A stretch of 64,000 bases of DNA, taken from positions 1-64,000 of the forward strand of contig CAWGZM010000011.1 in the NCBI GenBank assembly GCA_963827065.1. The letters are read 5' to 3'. The stretch is from JACVRW01 sp963827065. Lineage in GTDB: Bacteria > Actinomycetota > Thermoleophilia > Solirubrobacterales > Thermoleophilaceae. Below are positions 43,597-53,171 of this stretch, one piece after another (the first letter of the stretch is position 1; each line of letters begins with the position of its first letter). The notes under the pieces are model-generated. The model did no database searches, was not told the origin of the DNA, and worked only from the letters and a program-made list of their open reading frames with translations. The translations under genes were made by a program, and so were the position numbers.

Positions 43597-44537
43597 TTAC
43601 ATGCAGTCGTCCAGGAGGATCGTGAACGCGTTGCTTGGCGCTGACACGTTGCCGGCGCTGTCGACCGCTCTCAGCGCGAACGTGTTCGTCCCGTCGACGC
43701 CGTAGGTGATCGTGCGGCCCATGCCGATCGGCGTGCCAAGTGGATCCAGCACGCCGTTGATGAAGATCCGGTAGCGGATCGCCGACTGCGGGTCTGGTCG
43801 TCCGTCGACTGCGTCCAGCGCAGGCCGACCTCGCCGCACGAGTTGTCCGTGACGATCAGATTGGTCGGCGCGGTTGGCGGTTGCGTGTCGGTGCTCGCCG
43901 CGGTGGTGGCGGACAGGGCATCGCTCGGCGCCGAGACGTTGTAGCCGAAGTCGCGCGCCCGGACCGTTATCGAGTACGCCGTGCTCGGCGCAAGGCCGAC
44001 CAGCGTCGCCGACGTCGGGCCCGTTCGCGTTACCGCGCCCTCATGGGGGCTGACGGCGATCTGGTACTCGGCGATGCCCGTGTCGTCGGAGGAAGCGTCC
44101 CAGGCGATCCCGATCTGCGAGGCGCTCACACTCGTGATGCGCAGGTTCGCCGGCGCCGAGGGCGCGCTGCGGTCGCGATCCGTGGTCACGACGGCGAGCT
44201 CGCTCGTCGACTTGTTGCCGCTCGGATCGACCGCCTCGACCCAGAAGTAGTACTGGACCCCGGGGCGCAGTCCCGTCCACGTGTAGGTCGTTTGGCTCAT
44301 CGGCAGGCTGACCGTCGCCGGGTCCTGCCAGAGGTGGACGACATAGCGCAGCTGGCCAGAGTTGTCGGTCGAAGCCCGCCACGCGAGCGACACGCTCGTC
44401 GAGGTCTTGGCGGTCACGCGCAGGTCGCCGGGCTTGGTCGGCTTCGTGCCGTCGGCCGCGGCGGCTGCCGGCGCGGCCACGCCGACGGCGACGAGCACGG
44501 CGATCACGGCCAGCGCGTTTCGGCGCAATGGTGACAT
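43597..44537 (-). pseudogene. secreted fibronectin type III protein, frameshifted
   Basis: The first frame encodes a signal peptide (MSPLRRNALAVIAVLVAVG...) and two complete FN3 domains (TKPTKPGDLRV..., SAPSAPANLRI...). It then breaks inside a third domain after RWTQSTDDQ. The continuation, DPQSAIRYRIFINGVLDP to the stop after ILLDDCM, is in another frame. The join is near 43794, where one base seems missing (CAGACCCG where CAGGACCCG would restore the frame). ATG 44537 has GGAGG upstream. This is either a recent frameshift or an assembly/sequencing error. Likely cell-surface protein. Confidence 0.75.
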
Positions 44538-44615
44538 CACACTGCTCCCTCCTTGGATGGCGTACAAGCGCCCCCGAGGCGGGGTACGCAACGCGACCTG
44601 AGGGGGTTCAGACGC

Positions 44616-45872
44616 CTAGAGGACCATCCCCGCACCGACCGTGTCGTTCGTCGACTCGTCGATGAGGATGAAGCTGCCCGTCGAGCGATTGCGGCGGTAC
44701 TGGTCGACGAACAGCGGCGAGGAGAGCCGCAGCTTGAGGCGGCCGATCTCGTTCAGCTGCAGGCCGCCGGCCTGCTCGTCGCGGTGCAGCGTGTTGACGT
44801 CGATCCGGTAGCGGACCTCGTCGATCTTCGCGAGCGCCGTGCGCGTCGTGTGCTTGATGCGGTAGCGGCCGCGCGGGGACAGTGGGCGCTCGGCCATCCA
44901 GCAGACCATCGCGTCGATCTCGCGCGCCTCGATCGGCCGGTTGTGGTCGCGGCAGATCATGTCGCCGCGCGAAACGTCGATGTCGTCCTCGAGCCGCAGT
45001 GTCACCGACAGCGGCGGGTAGGCCTCGTCCATCTCGCCCTCATAGCTGTCGATCGCGGCGATCCGGCTCTCGCGCCCGGAGGGAAGCACGACCACCGGGT
45101 CGCCGGCGCGGAACACGCCCGAGGCGACCTCACCGGCATAGCCGCGATAGTCGTGGTGCTCGTCCGACATCGGCCGGACCACCCACTGGACCGGGAAGCG
45201 CGGGTCCTGGAGGTTGCGGTCGGACGCCACGTGCACATGCTCCAGGTGGTAGAGCAGCGAGGTGCCCTCGTACCAGGGCATCCGCGCGGAGCGCTCGACC
45301 ACGTTGTCGCCGTGCAGCGCCGAGATCGGGATGAAGGTGAGGTCGTGTACGTCGAGCTTCGCCGCCCAGCCCGCGAACTCCGCGGTGATGCGCTCGAAGA
45401 CCTCTTGGTCGAAGTCGACGAGGTCCATCTTGTTGACGCAGACGACGAGGTGGGGGATGCGCAGCAGCGACGCGATGAACGCGTGCCGCCGCGACTGCTC
45501 GAGGACGCCCTTGCGCGCGTCGACGAGGATCAGCGCGAGGTCGGCGGTCGACGCGCCCGTGACCATGTTGCGCGTGTACTGCTCGTGGCCGGGCGTGTCC
45601 GCGATGATGAACTTGCGCCGCGGCGTGTGGAAGTAGCGGTAGGCGACGTCGATCGTGATGCCCTGCTCGCGCTCGGCGCGCAGGCCGTCGGTCAGCAGGG
45701 CGAGGTTCACGTAGCCGTCGCCGCGCCGCCGGGAGGTCTCCTCGACGTGCTCCAGCTGGTCCTCGAAGATCGACTTCGTGTCGAACAGGAGCCGGCCGAT
45801 GAGCGTCGACTTGCCGTCGTCGACCGAGCCGGCTGTCGCGAAGCGGACGAGCTCGGACGATGGGCCCGCCAC
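44616..45872 (-). CDS. cysN: sulfate adenylyltransferase subunit 1 (GTPase)
   Basis: The 418-residue translation-factor-like GTPase has P-loop AGSVDDGKSTLIGRLL, G2/switch EREQGITIDVAYRYF, G3 DTPGHEQY and G4 NKMDLVDF. Domains 2 and 3 follow. It drives the unfavourable sulfate adenylylation by CysD through GTP hydrolysis. No APS kinase (CysC) domain is fused, in keeping with direct APS reduction by the neighbouring CysH. Last gene of the sir-cysH-cysD-cysN operon, 26 bases after cysD. Confidence 0.95.
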   Translation of the reverse strand: MAGPSSELVRFATAGSVDDGKSTLIGRLLFDTKSIFEDQLEHVEETSRRRGDGYVNLALLTDGLRAEREQGITIDVAYRYFHTPRRKFIIADTPGHEQYTRNMVTGASTADLALILVDARKGVLEQSRRHAFIASLLRIPHLVVCVNKMDLVDFDQEVFERITAEFAGWAAKLDVHDLTFIPISALHGDNVVERSARMPWYEGTSLLYHLEHVHVASDRNLQDPRFPVQWVVRPMSDEHHDYRGYAGEVASGVFRAGDPVVVLPSGRESRIAAIDSYEGEMDEAYPPLSVTLRLEDDIDVSRGDMICRDHNRPIEAREIDAMVCWMAERPLSPRGRYRIKHTTRTALAKIDEVRYRIDVNTLHRDEQAGGLQLNEIGRLKLRLSSPLFVDQYRRNRSTGSFILIDESTNDTVGAGMVL

Positions 45873-45898
45873 GGCCGCTCCGTTTGAGGAGATGTTGC

Positions 45899-46849
45899 TC
45901 AGAAGTAGCCCTCCTTCTTGCGGTCCTCCATGGCGGCCTCCGACACGCGGTCGTCAGCGCGCGTCTCGCCGCGCTCGGTGATGCGCGTTGCGGCGATCTC
46001 GAGCACGACCTCGTCGAGGCTCTCCGCCGTCGAGCGGACCGCGCCCGTGCAGCTCATGTCGCCGACGGTGCGGAAGCGGACCGACTCCTCGAAGGGCGTC
46101 TCGTTCGGCAGCAGCTCTACGAACTCGGAGGTCGCGTAGAGCATCCCGTCGCGCTTGAAGACCTCACGCGTGTGCGCGAAGTAGATCGAGGGCAGACGGA
46201 TGTCTTCCACGCGGATGTATTCCCAGACGTCGAGCTCGGTCCAGTTCGAGAGCGGGAAGACGCGCACGTGCTCGCCCGGCTTTACGAAGCCGTTGTAGAT
46301 GCTCCAGAGCTCGGGCCGCTGGGCCTTCGGGTCCCACTGGCCGAAGTCGTCGCGGAAGGAGAGGATGCGCTCCTTCGCGCGGGCCCGTTCCTCGTCGCGG
46401 CGGGCGCCGCCGAAGGCGGCCTTGAAGCCGTGCTCCTCGATGGCGTCGAGGAGCGTCACGGATTGGAGCCGGTTGCGCGACGCGCGCGGGCCGCTCTCCT
46501 CGACGACGCGGCCGTTGTCGATCGAATCCTGCACCGAGGCGACCACGAGGCGGGCGCCCATCTCCTCAACCATGCGGTCGCGGTACTCGATCACCTCGGG
46601 GAAGTTGTGCCCCGTGTCGACGTGCATCACCGGGAACGGCAGCGCCGCCGGCCAGAAGGCCTTGCGCGCGAGATGCAGGAGCACCGCCGAGTCCTTGCCG
46701 CCCGAGAAGAGCAGCACGCCCCGCTCGAGCTCGGCGGCCACCTCGCGGATCACGTGGATGGCCTCGGACTCGATTGCCCGCAGGTGTGAGACCTCGTAGT
46801 TCATCGCCTCGTCGGGCGGCAGGATACGCGGGAACTCGATCGTGCTCAT
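45899..46849 (-). CDS. cysD: sulfate adenylyltransferase subunit 2
   Basis: The 316-residue ATP sulfurylase catalytic subunit makes adenylyl sulfate (APS) from sulfate and ATP. Features are LESEAIHVIREVAAELERG..., the PP-loop LLFSGGKDSAVLLHLA, and HVDTGHNFPEVIEYRD. The C-terminal DRKKEGYF matches the family end. It lies between cysH (24-base gap) and cysN. Confidence 0.96.
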   Translation of the reverse strand: MSTIEFPRILPPDEAMNYEVSHLRAIESEAIHVIREVAAELERGVLLFSGGKDSAVLLHLARKAFWPAALPFPVMHVDTGHNFPEVIEYRDRMVEEMGARLVVASVQDSIDNGRVVEESGPRASRNRLQSVTLLDAIEEHGFKAAFGGARRDEERARAKERILSFRDDFGQWDPKAQRPELWSIYNGFVKPGEHVRVFPLSNWTELDVWEYIRVEDIRLPSIYFAHTREVFKRDGMLYATSEFVELLPNETPFEESVRFRTVGDMSCTGAVRSTAESLDEVVLEIAATRITERGETRADDRVSEAAMEDRKKEGYF

Positions 46850-46873
46850 AGGCCTTGCCTCAAGGGGAAGCGC

Positions 46874-47485
46874 TCATACGTGAAGACCGCACTCGGTCTT
46901 CTCCTGCCCCGCCCAACGGCCATCGCGGCCGTTGCCGGGCAGCGTGCAGGGAGCGCATCCGATGGATTCGTACCCCCTGTCGTGCAGCGGATGGTAGGGC
47001 AGATCGTGGTCGGAGACATAGCGCCACACGTCGTCGGAGCTCCATGCCGCGAGCGGATTGAACTTCCATACCCCACGGCCGGCAGCCCATTCCACCGTAT
47101 CCGCATTGGCCCGTGTGGGGGACTGCTCGCGCCGAATCCCGGTGATCCAAGCGTCAACGCCGGCCAATGCCAGCTCCAGCGCCTCGACCTTGCGCGCCCC
47201 GCAGCAGCTCGAGGCGCTCCAGGGAGTCCCGTTCGGGGGCCCGGCGTCGATGACCTCGATCCGCAGGCCGTAGCGGTCCTCGATCTGGCGCCAGACCTCG
47301 TATGTCTCCGGAAAGAGCACGCCGGTGTCGATCGTGAACACGCGGGCCGAGGGCTCGATGCGCATGAGCAGGTCGATCAGAACCGACTCCTCCTTCTGGA
47401 AGGAGCAGGCCATCACGAGCCGCGGGTGGTGGCGGTCGACCGCCTGGCTGAGGGTCTCCTCCGCCTCCAGCTCTAGACCGCGCAT
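46874..47485 (-). CDS. cysH: adenylyl-sulfate (APS) reductase
   Basis: The 203-residue reductase converts APS to sulfite. It has the PAPS/APS reductase fold (MACSFQKEESVLIDLL, VFTIDTGVLFPETY). Two cysteine pairs, SSCCGARKV and CAPCTLPG, bind the [4Fe-4S] cluster of APS reductases. The catalytic Cys lies in the C-terminal ECGLHV. The cluster motif marks it as APS- rather than PAPS-specific, in line with the absence of cysC. It overlaps sir by 13 bases. Confidence 0.95.
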   Translation of the reverse strand: MRGLELEAEETLSQAVDRHHPRLVMACSFQKEESVLIDLLMRIEPSARVFTIDTGVLFPETYEVWRQIEDRYGLRIEVIDAGPPNGTPWSASSCCGARKVEALELALAGVDAWITGIRREQSPTRANADTVEWAAGRGVWKFNPLAAWSSDDVWRYVSDHDLPYHPLHDRGYESIGCAPCTLPGNGRDGRWAGQEKTECGLHV

Positions 47486-49308
47486 TCGCCCTCGCCCCGG
47501 ATGACCTGGAAGGGCTCCTTGCGCTGCCAGTCGATGAAGTGGCTCATGTTCTCGAGGCTGAACTCGATCGGGAGCGCGAGCGGCTTCGCTTCCTCCTCGA
47601 AGCGCACCGTGCCGACCCGCTCCGCGTAGGCGTTGAACTCCTCGCCCTCCTGGCGCTCGGCCTCGTACATGCGGATCCAGCGCTCGACCGCCTCCGGCAC
47701 GCGCTTGGCGGCGAGCCGGACCTTCAGCCGGGTGCCGTACAGCACCTCACCGCCCTCGTAGCGGCCACCGATGTGGGCGACGTAGGCCGGAATGGTGTGC
47801 TCGCCGACCTTGATCGACGCGCCGTAGAACCCGATGTTCGCGATGTGATGCTGGCTGCAGCCGTTCGGGCAGCCCGACATCTTGATGTGGATCCGCCTCG
47901 TGAGCGGGTCGTCGATGTTCATCGCCTCGACGCGTTCCATCACCGCGCGGTTGAGGCCCATCGAGCTGGTGATGCCGAGCTTGCACGAGTCGGTGCCGGG
48001 GCACGAGACGGTGTCGACGATCGTGCTGGCGCCGGCGTCGCCGAGGCCGAGCTCGTCCAGCGCCCGCCAGACCTCGTAGAGCGACTCGTCGCGCACCCAG
48101 CGCAGCAGCATGTTCTGCTCCACCGTGGTGCGGGCGTATCCGCCCGAGTAGTCACGCATGATCTGCGCGAGGCCGCGGAACTGCTCGGGCGTGAGGTCGC
48201 CGCGCACGACGCGAACCTGCACGCTCGAGAAGCCCGGCTGGCGTTGAGGCTCGACATTCGAGGCGCGGAACAGCTCGAAGGGGGTGCCGTCACCGTTCGG
48301 GTGCGCGTAGTGGCCGAGCGGCTGCGGCGCGTTCGCCTCCTCGTCGTGGTCGAAGAGCAGCGGCGCCGGGTCGAAGTCGCGCTCGGCGACCCAGTCGCCT
48401 GCGAGCTCCTCGTCGACCTGCTCGCGGAAGGCGTCGATGCCGATCTTGTCGATCAGCACCTTGATGCGCGCCCGCGCGCGGTTCACCCGCAGCCACTCCT
48501 GCCGGTCGAATATGCGGAAGACGGCCTCGGAGACCTTCAGGTAGTCGCCGTTGTCGAGCTCGACGAACTCGTACAGCGTCGGGGCGACTCGCGGCATGAT
48601 CGAGGTGCCGCCGCCCACGCGCATCTCGACACCGCGCACGCCGTCGCGCACGCGCGGGATGAAGGCGATGTCGTGGATGCCGGTGATCGCGCGGTCCTCG
48701 TCGGTCGCCGTGAAGGCGGTCTTGACCTTGCGCGGCATCAGCTGCGTCGTGGGGTGGCGCACGAAGTAGCGCACGTACGCGCCCGCGTAGGGAGTGATGT
48801 CGAAGAGCTCGCCCTCGGTGATGCCTGCCCACGGGTCGCCCGTCACGTTGCGGACGGTGTTGCCGCAGCCCTCGCGCGACGAGAGGCCTGCGTCCGAGAC
48901 CTTGCGGATCAGCTCGGCCATCTGGGGCAGCGGGATGTGGTGGATCTGGATGTTCTGCCGGGTAGTGATGTGGCCCTTGTTCAAAGGCGCGTACTCCTCG
49001 ACCACGTCGGCGAACATCTCCATCTGCGCCGGCGTCACGCCGCCCATCGGCAGCTTGATGCGGCACATCTGGACGTCGGCCTGGCGCTGGCCGTAGACGC
49101 CCTGCTTCAGGCGGAAGCCGATGAACTCGTCCTCGGGCGTCTGGCCGTCGAGGAACTTCTCGGCCTCGTTGTCGAAGTCATCGAACTCGCGAGCGATGAT
49201 CGGGATGACGTGTCCCGGGACGTTCTCGTAGACCTCGGGATTTTCGAGCGAGCCCTTCCGGCCCTTGCCTTTTTGCTGCTTGGGCGGCTCGATCGAGACG
49301 GGTTCCAT
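47473..49308 (-). CDS. sir: sulfite (nitrite/sulfite) reductase, siroheme protein
   Basis: The 611-residue reductase carries two ferredoxin-like and two siroheme domains. It has the siroheme/[4Fe-4S] ligands CPGTDSCKLG and SGCPNGCSQH, and substrate-binding Arg/Lys in TTRQNIQIHH. Context with cysH, cysD and cysN indicates six-electron reduction of sulfite to sulfide with ferredoxin; nitrite reduction cannot be excluded on motifs alone. First gene of the operon, behind an 18-bp palindrome. Confidence 0.94.
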   Translation of the reverse strand: MEPVSIEPPKQQKGKGRKGSLENPEVYENVPGHVIPIIAREFDDFDNEAEKFLDGQTPEDEFIGFRLKQGVYGQRQADVQMCRIKLPMGGVTPAQMEMFADVVEEYAPLNKGHITTRQNIQIHHIPLPQMAELIRKVSDAGLSSREGCGNTVRNVTGDPWAGITEGELFDITPYAGAYVRYFVRHPTTQLMPRKVKTAFTATDEDRAITGIHDIAFIPRVRDGVRGVEMRVGGGTSIMPRVAPTLYEFVELDNGDYLKVSEAVFRIFDRQEWLRVNRARARIKVLIDKIGIDAFREQVDEELAGDWVAERDFDPAPLLFDHDEEANAPQPLGHYAHPNGDGTPFELFRASNVEPQRQPGFSSVQVRVVRGDLTPEQFRGLAQIMRDYSGGYARTTVEQNMLLRWVRDESLYEVWRALDELGLGDAGASTIVDTVSCPGTDSCKLGITSSMGLNRAVMERVEAMNIDDPLTRRIHIKMSGCPNGCSQHHIANIGFYGASIKVGEHTIPAYVAHIGGRYEGGEVLYGTRLKVRLAAKRVPEAVERWIRMYEAERQEGEEFNAYAERVGTVRFEEEAKPLALPIEFSLENMSHFIDWQRKEPFQVIRGEGECAV

Positions 49309-49364
49309 GGTTGATTCCTCTCCGCTGTAAGCCGGGGCGCCGTCTGCCGTCGATGCAAAGTACC

Positions 49365-49382
49365 AAAACCCGACCGGGTTTT
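49365..49382 (-). promoter_or_regulatory. palindromic operator upstream of the sulfate reduction operon
   Basis: AAAACCC and GGGTTTT flank a 4-base centre (AAAACCCGACCGGGTTTT, 18 bp). It lies 57 bases before the sir start, just upstream of a possible -10 TACTTT on the minus strand. It is AT-bordered in very GC-rich DNA. I cannot name the regulator; an Rrf2-type sulfur or Fe-S regulator is a guess from operon content. From 49383 to 49567 I see no gene. Confidence 0.55.
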
Positions 49383-49567
49383 AGTTCTTATCGGCGGTAA
49401 GCGTCTGGGAATTGACCGTGGAGCCGATTACGTGGTGGCCACGATGCGAACGGTCTCCCCGCGGCGGAGGCTGGCCGTATGCGAATTCCAGGCCCCTCAT
49501 GAGCCGCGCCCTGTTCGGAGTCGTGGCCCACCGCGCGCTCGGTCGCGATGAGCCGGAGCGCGCCGGC

Positions 49568-52375
49568 TCAGGACCCGGCCGGCTGCGCCGCCTCGGGCGC
49601 AGGATCGGCGAGCGCGTCGCCAAGCTCGCGACGCGACGAGATCCCAAGGCGCCGGTAGGCGCTGGTGAGGTGGGTCTCGACCGTCCGAACCGAAAGGAAC
49701 AGCGACGCCGCGATCTCCCGGTTTGAGGCCCCCGCCGCCGCGAGCTCCGCGATCCGGCGCTCGCTCGGCGTGAGCTCGTCGTCCGCGTGCGACCGCTTCG
49801 GCGGGCGCCCGCGGGCGGCGCGCAGCTCGGCCTCGGCCTCCGCGGCGAGCCGGGTCGCCCGCAGCGCCTCGGCCTCCGCCAGCGCCTCACGCAGCGGCGG
49901 CCGCGCCCTGGCGCGCTCGCCCTGCTGGCGGATCGTCCGGCCCAGCTCGATCAGCGCCTCCACCCGAAGCAGCGCTGTGGCGGGCTCGTCGAAGGCCGCG
50001 GCCGCGGCGAAGCGCCGCTCCGCCTTCGCCCGGTCCTCCTCGGTGAGCCCGAGCGCGAGCTCGGCGAGACAGCGCGCGCGCCCCGAAGGCCAGCGCCGCG
50101 CCTGCGCCTCCTGGCCGGCCGCGAGCGCCGCGGCCTCCAAGTCGCGGCCCAGCCGCCGCAGCCCGCGGAGCGCCGCCACGCGCCAGGGATAGCCGCCCGG
50201 GTTGGCCGCCTGCCAGCGCCGCTCGCGCGCGCCGAGCTCGAGCAGGTCCGCGACGCCCTCCTCCGTGCGCCCGCAGGCGAGCCGCACCCTGCCGCGCTCG
50301 TAGAGGAGGGGGAAGACGAGGATGTGGTCCGGCAGCTCGCCGTCCGCCTCCCGCTCGGTGAAGACGCGCTCGGCCGCCTCCGGCTCACCACGTTCGAGCG
50401 TGGCGCCCGCCAGGAAGGCGACCGAGGTGGGCAGCGGCGGCAGCTCGTGGTCAAGGGCGGCCTGGACCGCCGTCTCGGCATCGGCGAACGCTCTGTCAAG
50501 GGGGCCCGAGCGCATGAGCGCGTCCGCGCGCAGCATCAGCGCCGTGCAGTACCAGCCGACCGAGGCGCGCGCCACGGCCGCCTCGAGCGAGCGGTCGACC
50601 TCGCGTACCGCCACGTCGAGCCGGTCCGCCGTGATGAGCGCGTAGGTCGCATACGACCAGGCCACCCAGACGAGGCTTTCGTTCGCAAGCCGCCCCTCGC
50701 CGAGCGCGCGCTGGGCGACCTCGATCGTTCCCTCGAGGTCGTCGCCCTGCGTGGTCAGCACGCGCGCGCGGGCGGCGAGCACGAGCCGCCCCTCGGGGGT
50801 GGCGTCGTCGACGTCGGTGAGCGCCTCCAGGCGCCTGCGCGAGCGCGCGCCGACCTCCGGGCCGAGCGTCCCGAGCACTACGAGGTCGGCGGTGAGCGCG
50901 GCTCGGCCCGACGCGCTGAGGCCCTCGCGGTCGAGCGCCTGCTCGAGGGTCTCGATCGCTTCGTCCACCCTGCCGTCGGATGCCTGTGCCTGCGCGAGGT
51001 GGCGGAGCATGTCGACGGACGCAGGCCCGTCCTGCGCGGCGAGCGCCGCCGTCAGGTGCTCAGCCGCGGCTGCCGCGCGCCCCGCTTCGAGCTCCGCGGT
51101 TCCGAGGCGCGCGAGCAGCTCGGGCTGCCCCGCTCCGCCCGGCGCTTCCGCCTGCGCCCGCTCGAGCAGCTCCACCGCGTACGCCGGCGCGCCGCGCTCG
51201 CGTGCCACGGCCGCCGCCTCGACGAGCTGATCGACGGCCCACGCCTCGCCGGCCGGCTCACTGTCGAGCAGGTGCGCCGCGACGCGTTCGGGCTGCAGTC
51301 CCTCGTCGGCCAGCAGGCGAGCGGCGCGGCGGTGGTCGAGCGCGCGCCGGCCCGCCGGCACGCTCGTCTTGACCGCCTCGCGCATGATCGCGTGCGAGAA
51401 GCGCAGCTCGCCCGGACGCAGCAGGTCGGCGCCGGCGAGCTCGTCCTGCACCACGAGAACGCGCTCGAAGGGCAGCTCGGCGAGGGCGGCCACGTGCCGT
51501 GGCTCCGCGTCGTCGCCGAGGGTGACGACGGCCCGAGCGAGCGCCGGCCCGTCGGGCACCGCCGCCACGCGCGCGTCGACCGTCCCGGCAATCGCGTGGG
51601 GGGCGAGTGCGCGCACGTCGGCCGGGCTCTGAGCCGCCGGCCCCGCTCGCGCAAGCTCGCTCGCAAGCGCGGTTACGAACCACGGGTTGCCGCCCGTGGC
51701 CTCGACCGACGCGTCGACGAGCTCCGCGTTCAGCGACGGGCCGAGCCAGTCGCGCAGGACCGACGCGACGCCGGCGGGACGCAGCGGCGCGAGCGCAAGG
51801 CGCCGCACCGTGCCCTCCGTGGCGAGCCGGGCGAGCGGCGGACGCAGGTCGTCGGCGCCCGTGCGGGCGGCCACGCCCAGCACGAGCGGCAGCTCGCCGA
51901 GCCGCAGGCACAGCATCGTCAGCAGGTCGATGGTCGGGTCGTCGAGCAGGTGGGCGTCGTCGGCCGCGATGAGCAGCGGGCCGTGCTCGTCGCAGAGCGA
52001 GCCGATCACGGCGATCAGCCCGAGCTGGCGCGCCTGCGCGGGCTCCGGGTGCACGCTCGGACGGCCCGGCCCGAGGTCCTCGAGCACGGCGCGGGCGGCT
52101 GCGCCGGGGCCGTGGAAGCTGCGATCGCCGACGAGCGCCGCGCCCGACGCGAGCAGCCGGCGCGCGCCGCCGAAGGGGTGCGAGCGCTCGAGCTCGCTGC
52201 CGCGCACCCTCAGCGTGAGCAGTCCTCGCTCGCCGGCGGCATCAATGAGCGCAGCCAGCACTGTCGTCTTGCCGATGCCGGCCGGGCCTTCGAGCAGGTG
52301 CGCCGAGCCGACGCCCGCGACGGCCCGGTTGAGCGCCTCGGTCAAGACCTCCAGCTCTGGATCGCGCTCGTGCAT
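49568..52375 (-). CDS. LAL-type LuxR-family transcriptional activator
   Basis: The 935-residue regulator has an N-terminal AAA/STAND ATPase (Walker A LLEGPAGIGKTTVLAA at about residue 27, Walker B LLIAADDAHLLDD). Long TPR-like helical repeats fill the middle. A C-terminal LuxR helix-turn-helix follows (LTPSERRIAELAAAGASNREIA, SVRTVETHLTSAYRRLGI). Such large ATP-binding activators respond to small ligands. It begins 22 bases after the ABC permease stop, so ATPase, permease and regulator likely form one operon. Ligand unknown. Confidence 0.92.
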   Translation of the reverse strand: MHERDPELEVLTEALNRAVAGVGSAHLLEGPAGIGKTTVLAALIDAAGERGLLTLRVRGSELERSHPFGGARRLLASGAALVGDRSFHGPGAAARAVLEDLGPGRPSVHPEPAQARQLGLIAVIGSLCDEHGPLLIAADDAHLLDDPTIDLLTMLCLRLGELPLVLGVAARTGADDLRPPLARLATEGTVRRLALAPLRPAGVASVLRDWLGPSLNAELVDASVEATGGNPWFVTALASELARAGPAAQSPADVRALAPHAIAGTVDARVAAVPDGPALARAVVTLGDDAEPRHVAALAELPFERVLVVQDELAGADLLRPGELRFSHAIMREAVKTSVPAGRRALDHRRAARLLADEGLQPERVAAHLLDSEPAGEAWAVDQLVEAAAVARERGAPAYAVELLERAQAEAPGGAGQPELLARLGTAELEAGRAAAAAEHLTAALAAQDGPASVDMLRHLAQAQASDGRVDEAIETLEQALDREGLSASGRAALTADLVVLGTLGPEVGARSRRRLEALTDVDDATPEGRLVLAARARVLTTQGDDLEGTIEVAQRALGEGRLANESLVWVAWSYATYALITADRLDVAVREVDRSLEAAVARASVGWYCTALMLRADALMRSGPLDRAFADAETAVQAALDHELPPLPTSVAFLAGATLERGEPEAAERVFTEREADGELPDHILVFPLLYERGRVRLACGRTEEGVADLLELGARERRWQAANPGGYPWRVAALRGLRRLGRDLEAAALAAGQEAQARRWPSGRARCLAELALGLTEEDRAKAERRFAAAAAFDEPATALLRVEALIELGRTIRQQGERARARPPLREALAEAEALRATRLAAEAEAELRAARGRPPKRSHADDELTPSERRIAELAAAGASNREIAASLFLSVRTVETHLTSAYRRLGISSRRELGDALADPAPEAAQPAGS

Positions 52376-52397
52376 CGGAGACGCCGAGCGCGACCCT

Positions 52398-53171
52398 CTA
52401 TGAGCTCACGGCGCGCCGGTAGCGGTAAACCGAGAGCCCGGCGAACACCACGATCAGCCCGACGCACCAGGCGACCGCGGCCCACACGTCGTTGTTGTGT
52501 GGGCCGTCCACCCACAGCGCGCGCAGCGCGTCCACCACGGTCGAGAACGGGTTGATCTCGGCGAACGTCTCGATCGCGGACGGCATCGACTCCGGCGGAA
52601 CGAACGCGGACGAGGCGAAGGAGAGCGGGAAGATCAGTATGAAGCCGAGCGCCTGCGCGCCCTCCGCCGAGCTCGTGCTCAGCGCGACGAAGGCGAAGAT
52701 CCACGAGAAGGCGTAGCCGAACAGGATGCAGAGTGCGAAGCCGCCGATCACCTCGATCGGGCTCGACGAGAACGAGAAGCCGACGATCAGCCCGACGGCC
52801 ACCATCACCGCGATCGAGATGGCGTTCGTCGCGACGTCCGCCAGCGTGCGCCCGCCGAGCACGGCCGAGCGCGCCATCGGCAGCGAGCGGAAGCGGTCGA
52901 TCAGCCCCTTGCGGAGGTCGTCGGACAGCCCGATGGCGGTGACGAAGCCGCCGAACGACATCGTCTGGATCACGATGCCCGGGATCAGGAAGTCGACGTA
53001 GTCGTAGCCCGGCGTCTGGATTGCGCCGCCGAACACGTAGACGAACAGCAGCACGAACATGACCGGCTGGATCGTGAAAGAGACCCACAGGTCCGGCTGG
53101 CGCGGGATCCGCAGCAGGTTGCGCTTGGCGATGACCGCCGTGTCGGAGATGGCATAGGCGAGCGAGCTCAT
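52398..53171 (-). CDS. ABC-2 type exporter permease (DrrB-like)
   Basis: The 257-residue permease has about six helices. The N-terminal pattern RNLLRIPRQPDLWVSFTIQPVM and the central ATNAISIAVMVAVGLIVGF with LGFILIFPLSFASSAFVPPE are typical of daunorubicin-resistance DrrB. I start at ATG 53171; the longer ORF is antisense to the ATPase gene. It overlaps the ATPase gene by four bases. Confidence 0.9.
   Translation of the reverse strand: MSSLAYAISDTAVIAKRNLLRIPRQPDLWVSFTIQPVMFVLLFVYVFGGAIQTPGYDYVDFLIPGIVIQTMSFGGFVTAIGLSDDLRKGLIDRFRSLPMARSAVLGGRTLADVATNAISIAVMVAVGLIVGFSFSSSPIEVIGGFALCILFGYAFSWIFAFVALSTSSAEGAQALGFILIFPLSFASSAFVPPESMPSAIETFAEINPFSTVVDALRALWVDGPHNNDVWAAVAWCVGLIVVFAGLSVYRYRRAVSS

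Noticed and set aside
49381..49890. small minus-strand frame between sir and the LAL gene
   Set aside because: It overlaps the end of the LAL gene in another frame and is Arg/Pro-rich; no start signals.
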